Assembly (NCBI RefSeq): GCF_015265475.1
Contig: NZ_CP054493.1
Location: 1,550,001 to 1,614,000 of the forward strand
Source: Candidatus Sulfurimonas marisnigri
GTDB taxonomy: Bacteria > Campylobacterota > Campylobacteria > Campylobacterales > Sulfurimonadaceae
Length of the DNA: 64,000 bases
Direction: 5' to 3'
Below the pieces are notes generated by a model, which searched no databases, was not told the DNA's origin, and worked only from the letters and a program-made list of their open reading frames with translations. Made by a program: the position numbers and the translations under genes. This document shows positions 50,190 to 60,688 of this stretch, piece by piece (position 1 is the stretch's first letter; every line of letters begins with the position of its first letter).

Positions 50190-51286
50190 TTAAATTCTCT
50201 ACTTTGTATGCCATGAGCTAATCCGACCGCCTTGTTGTAAAGCACTCCGTCATAAGTATTTAGAGCAGTAACCATAACAGGCATTTGTTTACAAATATTT
50301 TCAGACCCATAGTGAGCTAAATGTTTGACATAAACTATTGTTGCATTTGTTAAAGCGTAAGTTGAAGTTCTCGGATAAGCCCCCGGCATATTGGCAACAC
50401 AATAGTGTACTATCCCTTCTTCCATAAAAGTAGGTTTTGTATGCGTAGTTGCATGTGAACTCTCAAAACATCCACCTTGATCAATCGAGACATCAACTAG
50501 TACGCTCCCTTTTTTCATCTTACTTAACATTTCACGTGTTATAAGTTTTGGAGCTTTTGCACCTGGAATAAGTATGGTTCCCACTATTATGTCTACATGT
50601 GGGAGTAAAGAGTCTATTGCTTCACTGCAGCTATAAAGAGTTGCTACATTTGCCGGCATTACATCATTTAGATAGTGTAGACGTTCAGTATTTATATCGA
50701 GTATTATAACATCAGCTCCTAAACCTGCTGCGACTTCTGCCGCAGCTTTGCCGGCAACGCCACCACCAAGCACCATTACCTTAGTCCTATGTGTTCCAAC
50801 TACTCCACCGGCGAGAAGACCACTACCTCCATGATAACGTCCCAAATGAACTGCACCCATCAAAGAAGCCATTTTCCCTGCCACTTCACTCATAGGTTCT
50901 AAAAGTGGCAACCTGTTCCCAATTTTTAAAGTCTCATAAGAAAAAGCTCTTATCCCTTTTTCAAGTAAAAAATCTGTTAGCTGTTTGTCTGCTGCAAGAT
51001 GAAGGTAAGTAAATAGTGTCTGGTTTTGCTTAAAAAGTTTATACTCTTGCTCAATTGGCTCTTTAACCTTAACAATCATCTCTACTTTACTAAATAGTTC
51101 TTCCACATTTTTTAAAAGTATAGCTCCTGCGGTTTTATAATCAAAGTCGCTAAAACCGCTTCCATCGCCCGCACTGCTCTGTACATAAACCGCATGCCCA
51201 TCTATTGTAAGTTCTGCTACTCCAGCCGGTGTAACTGAAACACGATATTCATCAGTTTTAATCTCTTTTGGTATACCAATAATCAT
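50186..51286 (-). CDS. ald: Alanine dehydrogenase
   Basis: A 366-residue NAD-dependent enzyme that interconverts L-alanine with pyruvate and ammonia. MIIGIPKEIKTDEYRVSVTP is the family N-terminus, with Arg15 for substrate. Lys in MIVKVKEP and His in YLHLAADK are the catalytic pair. The NAD loop is LGGGVAGKAAAEVA near 175. The C-terminal half is complete. It is monocistronic, before sodB on the same strand with a short gap. It could assimilate ammonia when nitrogen fixation provides it. Confidence 0.93.
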   Translation of the reverse strand: MIIGIPKEIKTDEYRVSVTPAGVAELTIDGHAVYVQSSAGDGSGFSDFDYKTAGAILLKNVEELFSKVEMIVKVKEPIEQEYKLFKQNQTLFTYLHLAADKQLTDFLLEKGIRAFSYETLKIGNRLPLLEPMSEVAGKMASLMGAVHLGRYHGGSGLLAGGVVGTHRTKVMVLGGGVAGKAAAEVAAGLGADVIILDINTERLHYLNDVMPANVATLYSCSEAIDSLLPHVDIIVGTILIPGAKAPKLITREMLSKMKKGSVLVDVSIDQGGCFESSHATTHTKPTFMEEGIVHYCVANMPGAYPRTSTYALTNATIVYVKHLAHYGSENICKQMPVMVTALNTYDGVLYNKAVGLAHGIQSREFN

Positions 51287-51310
51287 CTTATCTCCTATGA
51301 AAGCGAATGT

Positions 51311-51898
51311 TCATTTTTCTACATTAGCAAAGTTATCTGAAACAAATTGCCAATTTATCAGTTTCCACCATTTTTCAAGATACTCAGGTCTCATATTACG
51401 ATAATCTATATAGTAGGCATGTTCCCATACATCACATGTAAGAATCGGTATCCTATTATGACGTATTGGGTTGTCTGCATTAGATGTTGCTTCAACAATA
51501 AGCTTTTTATCTTCGTTGATGCTCAACCATACCCATCCAGAACCGAAATGTCCTGCTGCTGTACTGATAAATTCTTCTTTAAAGGCTTCTATTGAGCCAA
51601 AACAACTCTTTATAAGGTCAGATAGCTCCACTGATGGATCAGTAGCTGTACCACTAAGCCCATGCCAATAAAAATCATGGTTACACACCTGTGCTGCATT
51701 GTTAAAAATCGCACCATCAGCATTTTTCACTATATACTCAAGTGACTTATTTGAGTACTCAGTCCCCTCTGTAAGAGCGTTTAGTTTGTTTACATAAGCT
51801 AAATGGTGTTTGCCATAATGGTAGCTTATGGTCTCAACAGATATGTACGGTTCCAAAGCATTTGTTTCATAAGGCAATTGCATCAATTCAAATTTCAT
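51311..51898 (-). CDS. sodB: Iron superoxide dismutase
   Basis: A 195-residue Fe/Mn-type superoxide dismutase. The metal ligands are His in SYHYGKHH, His in CNHDFYWHG, and Asp and His in DVWEHAYYIDY. The Gln-containing loop FNNAAQVCNHDFYW favours iron. The protein removes superoxide in the cytoplasm. It lies directly upstream of the ald gene. Confidence 0.93.
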   Translation of the reverse strand: MKFELMQLPYETNALEPYISVETISYHYGKHHLAYVNKLNALTEGTEYSNKSLEYIVKNADGAIFNNAAQVCNHDFYWHGLSGTATDPSVELSDLIKSCFGSIEAFKEEFISTAAGHFGSGWVWLSINEDKKLIVEATSNADNPIRHNRIPILTCDVWEHAYYIDYRNMRPEYLEKWWKLINWQFVSDNFANVEK

Positions 51899-52020
51899 AT
51901 TATACTCCTCAATATAAAATATTAACTATTAATTATATCTAATAATAATGCACAATGTATATAAATTCTACTGAGGCACTCACTATCTCTTAAACGTATA
52001 CTTACACCGACGAGGTTATA

Positions 52021-53166
52021 TTAGTGTAAATCTTTATAGGTATTTCTAATTTTATTAATCTCTTCAAAGTTGTCAAAAAATATATCTACGAGTTTTGGAT
52101 CAAAGTGCTTTGCACTATTTGCTCTGAAAAGCTCAAAGATCGCTTCATCCTTCCACGCTTTTTTGTAGCATCAGTCTGAGCCAAGTGCATCAAAAACATC
52201 TGCAACAGCTGTTATTTGTCCGTATATATGAATCTCTTCACCTTTTAGTTTTCTTGGATAACCACTGCCGTCATATTTTTCATGATGCTCATGTGCAACT
52301 ATTGCAGCAGCTTTTAGAATGTCACGATTAGAGTGTTCTAACATCTCATAACCTAGCTTTGCATGTGTTTTCATAATTGTAAATTCAGAGTCTGTCAGCT
52401 TTCCTGGTTTATTTAATATATTATCAGGAATTGCCACCTTTCCTATATTGTGCATTGGACTGCATAGTCTAAGAAGTTTTGCTTCAGCAGTAGATAGACC
52501 GGCTTTTAATGCAAGAAGTTCAGAGTATGCAGCAACACGTTTTACATGCTTTCCAGTCTCTTTAGAACGTGTCTCAGTAATTGAACCCATTGTAAAGAGC
52601 ACCTCTTTTTGTGTATCAGTTATCTCATTGTTTAAATTTTCAATATCTTCTATCCCCCTGCCTTATGGATATCCTCATACTATTTATTGCATTTGATATC
52701 TCACCAAGTTCATCTGAACGTATAATGTTTAGCTCATCATCAAAATTACCATCTTTTATTTTATTTTATTTATGGACTATACTATTGTTAGGGTATCTTT
52801 TTTTAGTAGTTTTCCAAAGAATATTGCTACAAAGACAACAACAAATAAAAAGAATAGACCTATATATAAAACCTCAATAAGAACCTTGTCCTCTATTACC
52901 CCCTGCACATAGTAACCGAGTCTTGGTATAGAAATATCTCATTTCTAACTGTTGAATTTAATAAAAAGAGCTTCTCTAAAAATTATATGAAAAACAAAAA
53001 CTATAGAGAAGTTAAAAAGTATTTGAGAAGGTCTAAGCCCGTCTATAAAAGAACACACATTTGTACAGTAGTTTTGCATAAATATAAGAGATAAAAGTGA
53101 GGAGAGATATAAAATAATACGAATACGCCACGTTATTAATTTTTTAAAATGTTGTGAGTCTGTCAT
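52021..53166 (-). pseudogene. Decayed membrane HD-GYP phosphodiesterase gene
   Basis: One gene can be followed through several stops. It begins MTDSQHFKKLITWRIRI after AGGAAA. A membrane helix and part of a periplasmic segment follow. Two stops come near IKFNS, then LGYYVQGVIEDKVLIEVLY and a second membrane helix (LFFLFVVVFVAIFFG). Further stops and a frame change precede HAMP remnants (RSDELGEISNAINSMR), and the HD-GYP domain is nearly whole: HNIGKVAIPDNIL, HHEKYDGSGYP, DVFDALGSD. A TGA then replaces the Arg of the usual SDRCYKKAW, and the frame continues CYKKAWKDEAIFELFR to a TAA. The periplasmic part looks internally deleted. At about 380 codons it is much shorter than intact relatives. 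It is a dead c-di-GMP gene. Confidence 0.85.
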
Positions 53167-53263
53167 TGCTCTATTTCCTAGATATTTAATTTAAAAATCA
53201 TCTAAATAAACTGCTCTCGGTATAGGCAAATTAATATGAGAAGAGCATTAAATATTTAACTAC

Positions 53264-53611
53264 CTAACTAAGTGTAGCATCTAGGATTTTTATTGGTAAA
53301 ATACCATTAGGGCCTCTTTTATTTTTAATTTTTTCTTCTAAATTGAAAAGAAGTTTTTTGATTTCACTTTTTGATTTATCAAAATCTAATTTTGTTTTTT
53401 CTGTTTCACGGCAACGCCTACCAAGAGATTCACGTTTACGACTTTTTAAATGTTGAATAGTAAGTATATCGTGTCCGTCTTCATCTTTTTGCCAGAACAT
53501 CCTATATCTCAACACAATATTATAGCTATTCATTGCATCTATATAATTCTTATAAAGTATTTTTATGTTTTCACGTTCTTTTATTCGCGTGTTATTTTCA
53601 AAAAATGACAT
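53264..53611 (-). CDS. Hypothetical 115-residue protein
   Basis: I do not recognise the family. GGAGGAAG lies directly before the ATG, so it is well translated. The protein is mostly helical and charged: KERENIKILYKNYIDAMNSY, then a short beta-like stretch (MFWQKDEDGHDILTI), then the basic block RKRESLGRRCRETEKTK, and a C-terminal RGPNGILPIKI. It stands alone between the dead HD-GYP gene and a hybrid kinase gene. The basic block could bind nucleic acid, but this is a guess. Confidence 0.55.
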   Translation of the reverse strand: MSFFENNTRIKERENIKILYKNYIDAMNSYNIVLRYRMFWQKDEDGHDILTIQHLKSRKRESLGRRCRETEKTKLDFDKSKSEIKKLLFNLEEKIKNKRGPNGILPIKILDATLS

Positions 53612-53717
53612 ACTTCCTCCATTTCATAAACTTTATTAAATTATACCTAATTATAATAATTTAAAATGAAATATAATTTATAAAATCAAAGAGGCTTATG
53701 TAGCATGCAATTAATTA

Positions 53718-55679
53718 TTATAGTCGCAAAGCAACTGTAAAACAAGCTCCATCTCCTACATTTTTCCAACTAAGTGTTCCTTTTAGGTGCTTCTCTATAA
53801 TTGTTTTAGACATATAAATCCCAAGACCAGTGCCATTTTTATTTTTAGTTGATACATAAGGTTGACCTAGTAATTGCATTGTATCATTGGATATCCCGCC
53901 ACCATTGTCGCAAATAGTAGTAACAACGAATCCATCAACTTCATTAATCTCAATAGCTATACGAGGATTATTAGATTCAGAATGCTTAACAGCATCTTTA
54001 GCATTATTTATAATATTTAAAAATGCTTGTAACAACTCACTAGGATAGATATTTACATTCTTTTTAGATTTCATTGTAATGTCTACATCTATATTGTTAT
54101 TTTTAAGGCTATTACCAGTCATTCTCATAGCACGTTCCATAACATCACAAACATTAACTGACTCTTTTTTCTTGTCTGGTTTTAAAAAATCACTAAAGTC
54201 GTCTATGGTCTTGGAGAGATGATTAACTTGGTCAAAAACTCTATCACTCATTTCGTCAATCATCTCATTAGTTACTTTATTTCCTAGTTCCATATCTATT
54301 TTTAAGTTATTAACAGCCATTGAGACTACCGTAAGAGGCTGTCTCCATTGATGTGCTATCATTGCTACCATTTCACCCATTGCCGCTTGTCTCGACTGAG
54401 CAATAACAATATCCTCTTGTTTTTTCAACTCTTCTTGTGCTTCTTTTAGCTCAGTCAAATCAATATCAATACAGTACATCTCAGGCTCATTATATTGATT
54501 CTCCAATAACACACAATTTGAAAAAACTGTAACATCTGAACCATCTTCTTTTTTCAATACACGCTCAGATGATGGTATTGACTGACCACCTTTTATCCAC
54601 ACTGCAATATCAGAATTTACTTTATCGCATATTTCATCTGGAATAATGAGCTCATCAATCTGTTTTCCCATTGCATAGTCACAACTGTAACCAAATAAAT
54701 TTTCACTGGCTCTATTCCAATATATAACTCTATGGTTTTTGTCATAACCTTGCACTGCAATGGCATCTGTATATTCAAACAGTTTACGAAAACGTGCTTC
54801 GCTCTCTTGTAATGCTGTTTCAGCTCTTTTTCGTTCGCTTATATCTCTAAAAACTACAACAACACCATTTAGTTCACCATTTTCAACTAAGGGGTTACTA
54901 GAACAATCAACTGTAAAACTGCTGCCGTCTTTACGCCAGAACAGAGTCTCAACTTGGAGTGCGGAACTTTGTTTCTTCATCGTTTTATATATTGGACAAT
55001 CAGACTCATGAAAAGTAGTGCCGTCTGGATGTGTATGATGCCACATTTCGTGGCTATTCTTGCCAATCATTTCATCAATAGTATATCCAAGCATATCAGC
55101 TGCAGCCTGATTAACAATAGTGTGTTTTCCATCAATATCTAAAACAAAAATTCCGTCCCTTACAGTAGAAAGAATAAGTACCTCTTTTTCGCGCAGATTA
55201 ACAACATCAGAAATTTTTTTATCTAGCTTTTGAGAGATCCTCTCTTGATAAAGAACGTCAATTCTTGTTTGAGGTTGAATTTGCTTATTACTTCTATTTA
55301 TAGCTCCTTCATAATACTTATCAATTATCTCTTTAATACGCTGAATAAACAGCACTGGCTCTAATGGTTTGTGTATATAACAACAAGCCCCTAGCGCCAA
55401 TCCAAGCTCTTCATCCTCTTTTTCAAGATAGGTTGCTGTATAAAAAACAAAAGGAACATCTTGTAAATTATCAATACATTTCATAACACGACATAAGGTG
55501 AATCCATCCATTTTAGGCATTAAAATATCAGAAATTATAATATCTGGAGGAGTTGCCTGTGCCAAGTTTAAAGCATCTATACCATTAGAGGCTTCCTGTA
55601 CACTTAGCCCCAGACTTTCAAGCATGCTGCTTAATAAAACTAAATTATCTTTATTGTCATCTACTATTAAAACATTCAT
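53718..55679 (-). CDS. Receiver-PAS-histidine kinase hybrid
   Basis: A 653-residue soluble protein. Its receiver domain comes first (residues 1-125), with Asp7 and Asp8 in IVDDNK and phospho-Asp51 in IISDILMPKMDG. A short coiled coil leads to two PAS domains (about 160-285 and 290-415; LDIDGKHTIVNQ and YDKNHRVIYWN). The phosphoacceptor is His443 in IAHQWRQP. The ATPase motifs are IINNAKD, DNGGG and GTGLGIYMSK. It overlaps the upstream GAF-kinase gene by four bases, so the upstream kinase probably phosphorylates its receiver. Confidence 0.9.
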   Translation of the reverse strand: MNVLIVDDNKDNLVLLSSMLESLGLSVQEASNGIDALNLAQATPPDIIISDILMPKMDGFTLCRVMKCIDNLQDVPFVFYTATYLEKEDEELGLALGACCYIHKPLEPVLFIQRIKEIIDKYYEGAINRSNKQIQPQTRIDVLYQERISQKLDKKISDVVNLREKEVLILSTVRDGIFVLDIDGKHTIVNQAAADMLGYTIDEMIGKNSHEMWHHTHPDGTTFHESDCPIYKTMKKQSSALQVETLFWRKDGSSFTVDCSSNPLVENGELNGVVVVFRDISERKRAETALQESEARFRKLFEYTDAIAVQGYDKNHRVIYWNRASENLFGYSCDYAMGKQIDELIIPDEICDKVNSDIAVWIKGGQSIPSSERVLKKEDGSDVTVFSNCVLLENQYNEPEMYCIDIDLTELKEAQEELKKQEDIVIAQSRQAAMGEMVAMIAHQWRQPLTVVSMAVNNLKIDMELGNKVTNEMIDEMSDRVFDQVNHLSKTIDDFSDFLKPDKKKESVNVCDVMERAMRMTGNSLKNNNIDVDITMKSKKNVNIYPSELLQAFLNIINNAKDAVKHSESNNPRIAIEINEVDGFVVTTICDNGGGISNDTMQLLGQPYVSTKNKNGTGLGIYMSKTIIEKHLKGTLSWKNVGDGACFTVALRL

Positions 55680-56905
55680 CTACTCACCTTGCTGATATTT
55701 TGTATATCATGTATATTTTCTACATGTTGTGGAATATTTAAAGTAAATGTACTACCTTCATCTATTTTGCTTATACAACTAACATCACCGCCTAACACTT
55801 CTCTAGTTAATTTTTGAGTTATATAGAGTCCAAGACCAGTCCCTGCAACTTTTTCCTTGAGTTGTGACTCTAATCGCTCAAATGGCTGATATAATCGAAT
55901 AAGATTATTTTGTGAAATACCTATTCCATTGTCACTAATTGATATTTTCACTAATTTTTCATCGCATTCAGACGTCACATTAATTACTCCACTTTCACTA
56001 TATTTCACAGCATTACTTATAAGATTAAATAAACATTGTTTAAGATGGATACGATCAGAATAGAGCTCTATGTTATTCGGAATATTTACAGCCAATTGTA
56101 ATCCTTTTTTATGAGCTTCTTCCTCCATTATTTTCACAACTTCTCCTGCAAGAACATTTAAATTAAAAGGTTCATACTTAATAATTATTACTCCTACTTC
56201 AATTTTTAGAACTTCCACAATATCTGTAGTTAGTAGAAGGAGATGTTTACCTGATTTCTCAACCCTCTGAATATAATCACGCTGCAAATCACTTATTGGA
56301 CCTACTATATCGTTTAAAATCAAGCCAGTGAAGCCAATAATAGAGTTAAGAGGTGTTCTAAGTTCATGAGACATAGAAGAAATAAATATAGACTTATTTT
56401 TATCATTATAACTTTGGTGATTTTCAACCGCATCAACATGTGTTAACTCTAATATTCTAAGACTATTTTCAATAGAGCCGCGGAATATTCCTAATAACTG
56501 CTTGGAAATGTCAGTTAGAATCAACTCTTTATTGTCAACAATACATATAGCACCAAAGACGCTATTATCCGACCAAAGTAAAGGTTCTCCATAGTAACCG
56601 ACAATCTGTGTCAAATCGCTATTATTACTATTGCAACACTCATCTTTAAGTGAGTTCTCAATATAAAGCGCACTCTTTTCTCTTATAACACTCTCGCTAT
56701 ATAATTCAGATTCCAAACTTTTACTTGCATCAATTTTAGAAGTACATACAACCTCAATTTTCTCACTAACTGCACGCACAACCAATGAATAACTCACATC
56801 GGCAACACATGTCAGAGAATCAACCATCTCCAGCCACTTTTTAAATAATTCTTTTGGAATATCAGGCTTTTTTATTCCAATATTACAAACACTTCTAATA
56901 TCCAT
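55676..56905 (-). CDS. GAF-like histidine kinase
   Basis: A 409-residue soluble kinase. The first 160 residues resemble a GAF domain (VADVSYSLVVRAV, YYGEPLLWSDNSVFGAICIVD). The HisKA domain has His180 in SSMSHELRTPLNSIIGF, the classical SHELRTP box, unlike the HWRQP kinases in this window. The ATPase domain has LISNAVKYS, DNGIGIS and GTGLGLYI. It is translationally coupled to the receiver-PAS kinase and should be the first step of that phosphorelay. Confidence 0.88.
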   Translation of the reverse strand: MDIRSVCNIGIKKPDIPKELFKKWLEMVDSLTCVADVSYSLVVRAVSEKIEVVCTSKIDASKSLESELYSESVIREKSALYIENSLKDECCNSNNSDLTQIVGYYGEPLLWSDNSVFGAICIVDNKELILTDISKQLLGIFRGSIENSLRILELTHVDAVENHQSYNDKNKSIFISSMSHELRTPLNSIIGFTGLILNDIVGPISDLQRDYIQRVEKSGKHLLLLTTDIVEVLKIEVGVIIIKYEPFNLNVLAGEVVKIMEEEAHKKGLQLAVNIPNNIELYSDRIHLKQCLFNLISNAVKYSESGVINVTSECDEKLVKISISDNGIGISQNNLIRLYQPFERLESQLKEKVAGTGLGLYITQKLTREVLGGDVSCISKIDEGSTFTLNIPQHVENIHDIQNISKVSR

Positions 56906-57164
56906 ATATTTGTCCTAACAGTATTGGAATAAATTATTATATTATGAATAATACGATAAAAACATTAAACAACACATAAAGTATATAATAAAATTTATAT
57001 TAACAACAGATAATCTGTAAAATGAAAAGTAATATAAGTAATTTATTATTTCCTTGATTACTTTCTCAAATATAATCAGCATTTATTAACTAATATCACG
57101 ATATCATTACAAACCGATACAAAACCTCAATAAAGCCCTAAAACGGGGGAAATGAAATATATAA

Positions 57165-59102
57165 ATGGCATTAATAGACCTACTAAACATATCTAAACAC
57201 TACGAAGCACAAAAGATTTTAATAGATGTAAATTTTCATGTAAATGAAGGTGATAGAATAGTTGTTATAGGTAAAAATGGCAGCGGAAAATCTACTCTTA
57301 TGAAAATCGTAAATGGTACTCTTGAACAAGATGCCGGAGATAGGATTATAAGACAAAATTTAGAAGTTAAGATGTTAGACCAAAGACCTAATTTTAAAGA
57401 GGGTCACACAGTAAGAGAAGCTGTTGAAGATGGGCTTAATGAAATCAACATAGCAAAAAACAGATATGATGAACTTTCATTGATGCTAGCTGATAACTTT
57501 GATAACAAACCTCTTATAGACGAGCATGAAAAATTATCAAAATACATAGAGCATCATAATGCATGGAACTTAGACGACAAAATAGAGCGGATAATTCAGC
57601 ATTTTGATTTAAAACGTTATGAAGAGAAGCCAATAACTCTATTAAGTGGTGGTGAACAGCGTCGTGTCGCTCTAGCATCACTATTACTTCAAAAACCTGA
57701 CATTTTACTTCTTGATGAACCTACAAATCACCTTGACGTCTACATGGTTGAATTTTTAGAAGAGCTTTTGTTAAAAGAGAAATTTACAATAGTTTTTATC
57801 TCTCATGATAGATACTTTATAGACAGAATTGCTACTAAAAGTGTAGAGGTAGAAGATTGTTCACTTAGAGAATATAGTGGTGGGTATAGTAACTATCTAA
57901 CTCAAAAATCAGAGTATCTAAGAACTCTGCAAAAACAGCACGATAATCTTCTTGGAGTTTTAAAAAGGGAAAACGAGTGGTATGCAAGGGGCGTAAGGGC
58001 TAGACTTAAACGGAATGAGGGTCGTAAAGAGCGACTTATGAATATTCGAGAAGATGCAAAAACGAACCCTGCAAGAATAAAAAAAATGTCTATCGAACTT
58101 CAAAGAGAGGCTAAACACTTTAACCGTGACAAAAGTATAAATAAACAAAAAATGCTTTTTGAAGTAGAAGATTTAGGCTTGACACTTGGAACAAAAGAAC
58201 TTCTAAAAGAGTTTACAACAAGAATACTGCAAAAAGATGTTATTGCAATTGTCGGACCAAATGGCAGTGGAAAATCAACTCTGCTAAAAGCTCTTTTAGG
58301 AAGAATAGAACCTACATGTGGAAGTATAAAACGTGGTGAATTTAAAATAGGATACTTCGACCAACATCGCGAAATGTTAGACGATGATAAAAATCTTTTA
58401 GAAACTTTTTGTCCCCTTGGTGGAGATAGAGTAGATGTTCGTGGAAAGAACTTGCATGTATATGGCTATCTTAAAAACTTTCTCTTTCCAAGAGAGTTTT
58501 TAGATAAAAAAATAGGTGTACTTAGTGGTGGAGAAAAAAACCGTATTGCCCTTGCCCTGCTCTTTACTAAAAATGTAGACATTCTAATACTAGATGAGCC
58601 TACAAATGATTTAGATATTCCGACTATAAACATTTTAGAAGAGCAGTTAACTAACTTTCCTGGAGCTGTCATCATAGTAAGTCATGATAGGTATTTCGTA
58701 GATAAGATTGCAAAAAAACTATTTATTTTTAAAAGCGATAAACGAATTGAGGAGAGTTATCAAGAGTATTCCGAATATTTAGAGCTTGAAAAAGAGTTGA
58801 AAACCTTAGATGAGATAGGAAAAGAAGTTGAGCAGGAGAAGCCAAAAATAAGAGAGAAAGAAAAAGTACTAAAACTAACTTTTAAAGAAAAAACGGCACT
58901 TGAAAATCTACCTTTAGAGATAGAAAAACTTGAGCTGGAGATGGAAGAAAAAAACAGCTGTTTAGCCAATCCAAAATGCTATGAAGAGATTGGGATAACA
59001 AAACTGGCGCAAGAGCTACAAAAGATAGAAGATATTTACGAGCAAAAAGTTGAAGAGTTACTGACTATACAAGAGAAAGAAGAGGAGATATTGAGTTTAT
59101 AA
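57165..59102 (+). CDS. ABC-F family ATPase (Uup-like)
   Basis: A 645-residue protein with two ATP-binding cassettes and no membrane domain, the ABC-F type that works on ribosomes or DNA. Cassette 1: Walker A GKNGSGKST near 38-46, signature LSGGEQRR, Walker B ILLLDEPTNHLD. Cassette 2: GPNGSGKST near 365, LSGGEKNR, LILDEPTNDLD. The linker between them is short and basic. A C-terminal coiled coil of about 100 residues (EIEKLELEMEEKNS) makes Uup the closest relative; a ribosome-protection factor is less likely. A hairpin follows the stop. Confidence 0.9.
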   Translation: MALIDLLNISKHYEAQKILIDVNFHVNEGDRIVVIGKNGSGKSTLMKIVNGTLEQDAGDRIIRQNLEVKMLDQRPNFKEGHTVREAVEDGLNEINIAKNRYDELSLMLADNFDNKPLIDEHEKLSKYIEHHNAWNLDDKIERIIQHFDLKRYEEKPITLLSGGEQRRVALASLLLQKPDILLLDEPTNHLDVYMVEFLEELLLKEKFTIVFISHDRYFIDRIATKSVEVEDCSLREYSGGYSNYLTQKSEYLRTLQKQHDNLLGVLKRENEWYARGVRARLKRNEGRKERLMNIREDAKTNPARIKKMSIELQREAKHFNRDKSINKQKMLFEVEDLGLTLGTKELLKEFTTRILQKDVIAIVGPNGSGKSTLLKALLGRIEPTCGSIKRGEFKIGYFDQHREMLDDDKNLLETFCPLGGDRVDVRGKNLHVYGYLKNFLFPREFLDKKIGVLSGGEKNRIALALLFTKNVDILILDEPTNDLDIPTINILEEQLTNFPGAVIIVSHDRYFVDKIAKKLFIFKSDKRIEESYQEYSEYLELEKELKTLDEIGKEVEQEKPKIREKEKVLKLTFKEKTALENLPLEIEKLELEMEEKNSCLANPKCYEEIGITKLAQELQKIEDIYEQKVEELLTIQEKEEEILSL

Positions 59103-59120
59103 CTGTGTAGTTATAAACTC
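59093..59120. terminator. 12-base perfect hairpin at the end of the ABC-F gene
   Basis: GAGTTTATAACT and AGTTATAAACTC pair around GTGT. The stem includes the stop codon of the ABC-F gene. No strong T run follows, but the convergent gene is close and a second hairpin lies just beyond, so together they probably separate the two transcripts. Confidence 0.6.
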
Positions 59121-59130
59121 TTAATAAGCT

Positions 59131-59146
59131 CTTACCAAAAGGTAAG
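59131..59146. terminator. Second small hairpin between convergent genes
   Basis: CTTACC-AAAA-GGTAAG lies between the ends of the ABC-F and DAHP synthase genes and can fold on either strand. An AT-rich run follows in each direction. It is a plausible bidirectional terminator element with the hairpin before it. Confidence 0.5.
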
Positions 59147-59153
59147 AAACATT

Positions 59154-60503
59154 TTACTTACGAGACTCTTTTAAAGTATCTGCAATTAAAAATGCCAACT
59201 CCAAAGATTGATCTGCATTTAGTCTTGGGTCACAATGAGTATGGTAACGAGAACTTAAATCCTCTTCAGTTACAATAAATGAACCACCAATACACTCAGT
59301 AACATTTTTACCAGTCATCTCTAGATGAACCCCACCAGCAACTGTTCCCTCAGCTTTATGAACTTGAAAAAACTGTTTCATTTCTGTAAGGATTGAATCA
59401 ACCGGTCGAGTTTTGTAGCTGTTTGATGATTTTATAGTATTTCCATGCATTGGATCACAACTCCAAACAACATTCATACCCTCTTTTTCAATTGCACGAA
59501 TTAGCTTAGGCATACCCTCGCCAACTTTATCAGCACCCATTCTAACAATAACATTCAGGCGACCTGCCTCATTTTCAGGATTTAGAGTATGACAAAGTTT
59601 AATTAAGTCTTCTGGATCCATTGACGGACCTGCTTTAACACCTATTGGATTTTTCACACCTCGGAGGTATTCAACATGAGCACCATCAAGCTGGCGAGTT
59701 CTGTCACCAATCCATAACATGTGAGCTGAAGTATCATACCAATCTCCACTCAAAGAGTCTTGTCTTGTGAAAGCCTCCTCATATGGAAGCAATAGTGCCT
59801 CATGTGAAGTATAAAAATCTGTCTCTCTTAAATTTCTATAAGTTTTAGATGTTATGCCGCAAGCTTTCATAAACTGCAGAGAGTTTTCTATATCTTGTGC
59901 CATTTTTTCATACTTTGCAGAAACTTCACTTTGATGTGCAAAGTCTAAGTTCCACTGATGAACTTGGTGTAAATCTGCCAAACCACCAGATGCAAATGCA
60001 CGAAGTAGATTCAAAGTTGCAGCAGACTGATTATATGCTTTTATCATACGCTCAGGATCTGGTGTACGAGCCTCTTTCGTAAAATCAACTCCATTAATAA
60101 TATCTCCACGATATGAATCAAGAGTAATGCCATCGAATGTTTCTGTATCAGAAGAACGTGGCTTAGCAAACTGTCCGCCTAAACGACCAACTTTAACTAC
60201 AGGAACGCCACCTGCATATGTCATAACAACTGCCATTTGCAAAAGTGCTTTAAACGTGTCACGAATATTATCAGCATGAAATTCACTAAAGCTCTCTGCA
60301 CAATCTCCACCTTGAAGTAAAAAAGCATTACCATTTGCAACATCTGCAAGTTCACTTTTCAATCTTCTCGCCTCACCAGCAAACACCAGTGGCGGATAGT
60401 TTTTTAACTCAGATAAAACTCTATTTAAATCATCTTTATTTTGATAAGTTGGTTGTTGTAAAATTGGTTTTTCTCTCCAACTAGTTGGACTCCATATACT
60501 CAT
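59154..60503 (-). CDS. aroG: Class II DAHP synthase (3-deoxy-7-phosphoheptulonate synthase)
   Basis: A 449-residue plant-type (class II) enzyme for the first step of the shikimate pathway: phosphoenolpyruvate plus erythrose 4-phosphate. [15 protein letters not shown] is the family N-terminus. [11 protein letters not shown] with the metal-binding Cys, [14 protein letters not shown], and [10 protein letters not shown] with the metal His are all present. The [15 protein letters not shown] block completes the active site. No fused chorismate mutase. Class II is the common form in Campylobacterota. It is monocistronic. Confidence 0.93.
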   Translation of the reverse strand: MSIWSPTSWREKPILQQPTYQNKDDLNRVLSELKNYPPLVFAGEARRLKSELADVANGNAFLLQGGDCAESFSEFHADNIRDTFKALLQMAVVMTYAGGVPVVKVGRLGGQFAKPRSSDTETFDGITLDSYRGDIINGVDFTKEARTPDPERMIKAYNQSAATLNLLRAFASGGLADLHQVHQWNLDFAHQSEVSAKYEKMAQDIENSLQFMKACGITSKTYRNLRETDFYTSHEALLLPYEEAFTRQDSLSGDWYDTSAHMLWIGDRTRQLDGAHVEYLRGVKNPIGVKAGPSMDPEDLIKLCHTLNPENEAGRLNVIVRMGADKVGEGMPKLIRAIEKEGMNVVWSCDPMHGNTIKSSNSYKTRPVDSILTEMKQFFQVHKAEGTVAGGVHLEMTGKNVTECIGGSFIVTEEDLSSRYHTHCDPRLNADQSLELAFLIADTLKESRK

Positions 60504-60688
60504 TATAAAACCTTTTCAGAAATGTACTCAACTAGATGTACAATTTATATATTTTATGAAATATTACATAAAAATACCTAAAATAGCTCTGATTAATCAT
60601 AGATATTTATCTAAGAATTATATTAAAAGATATTTTTATGTATAAATGTGTATAATAATCGCAACATTTCACGCAGGAAGACAATTTA

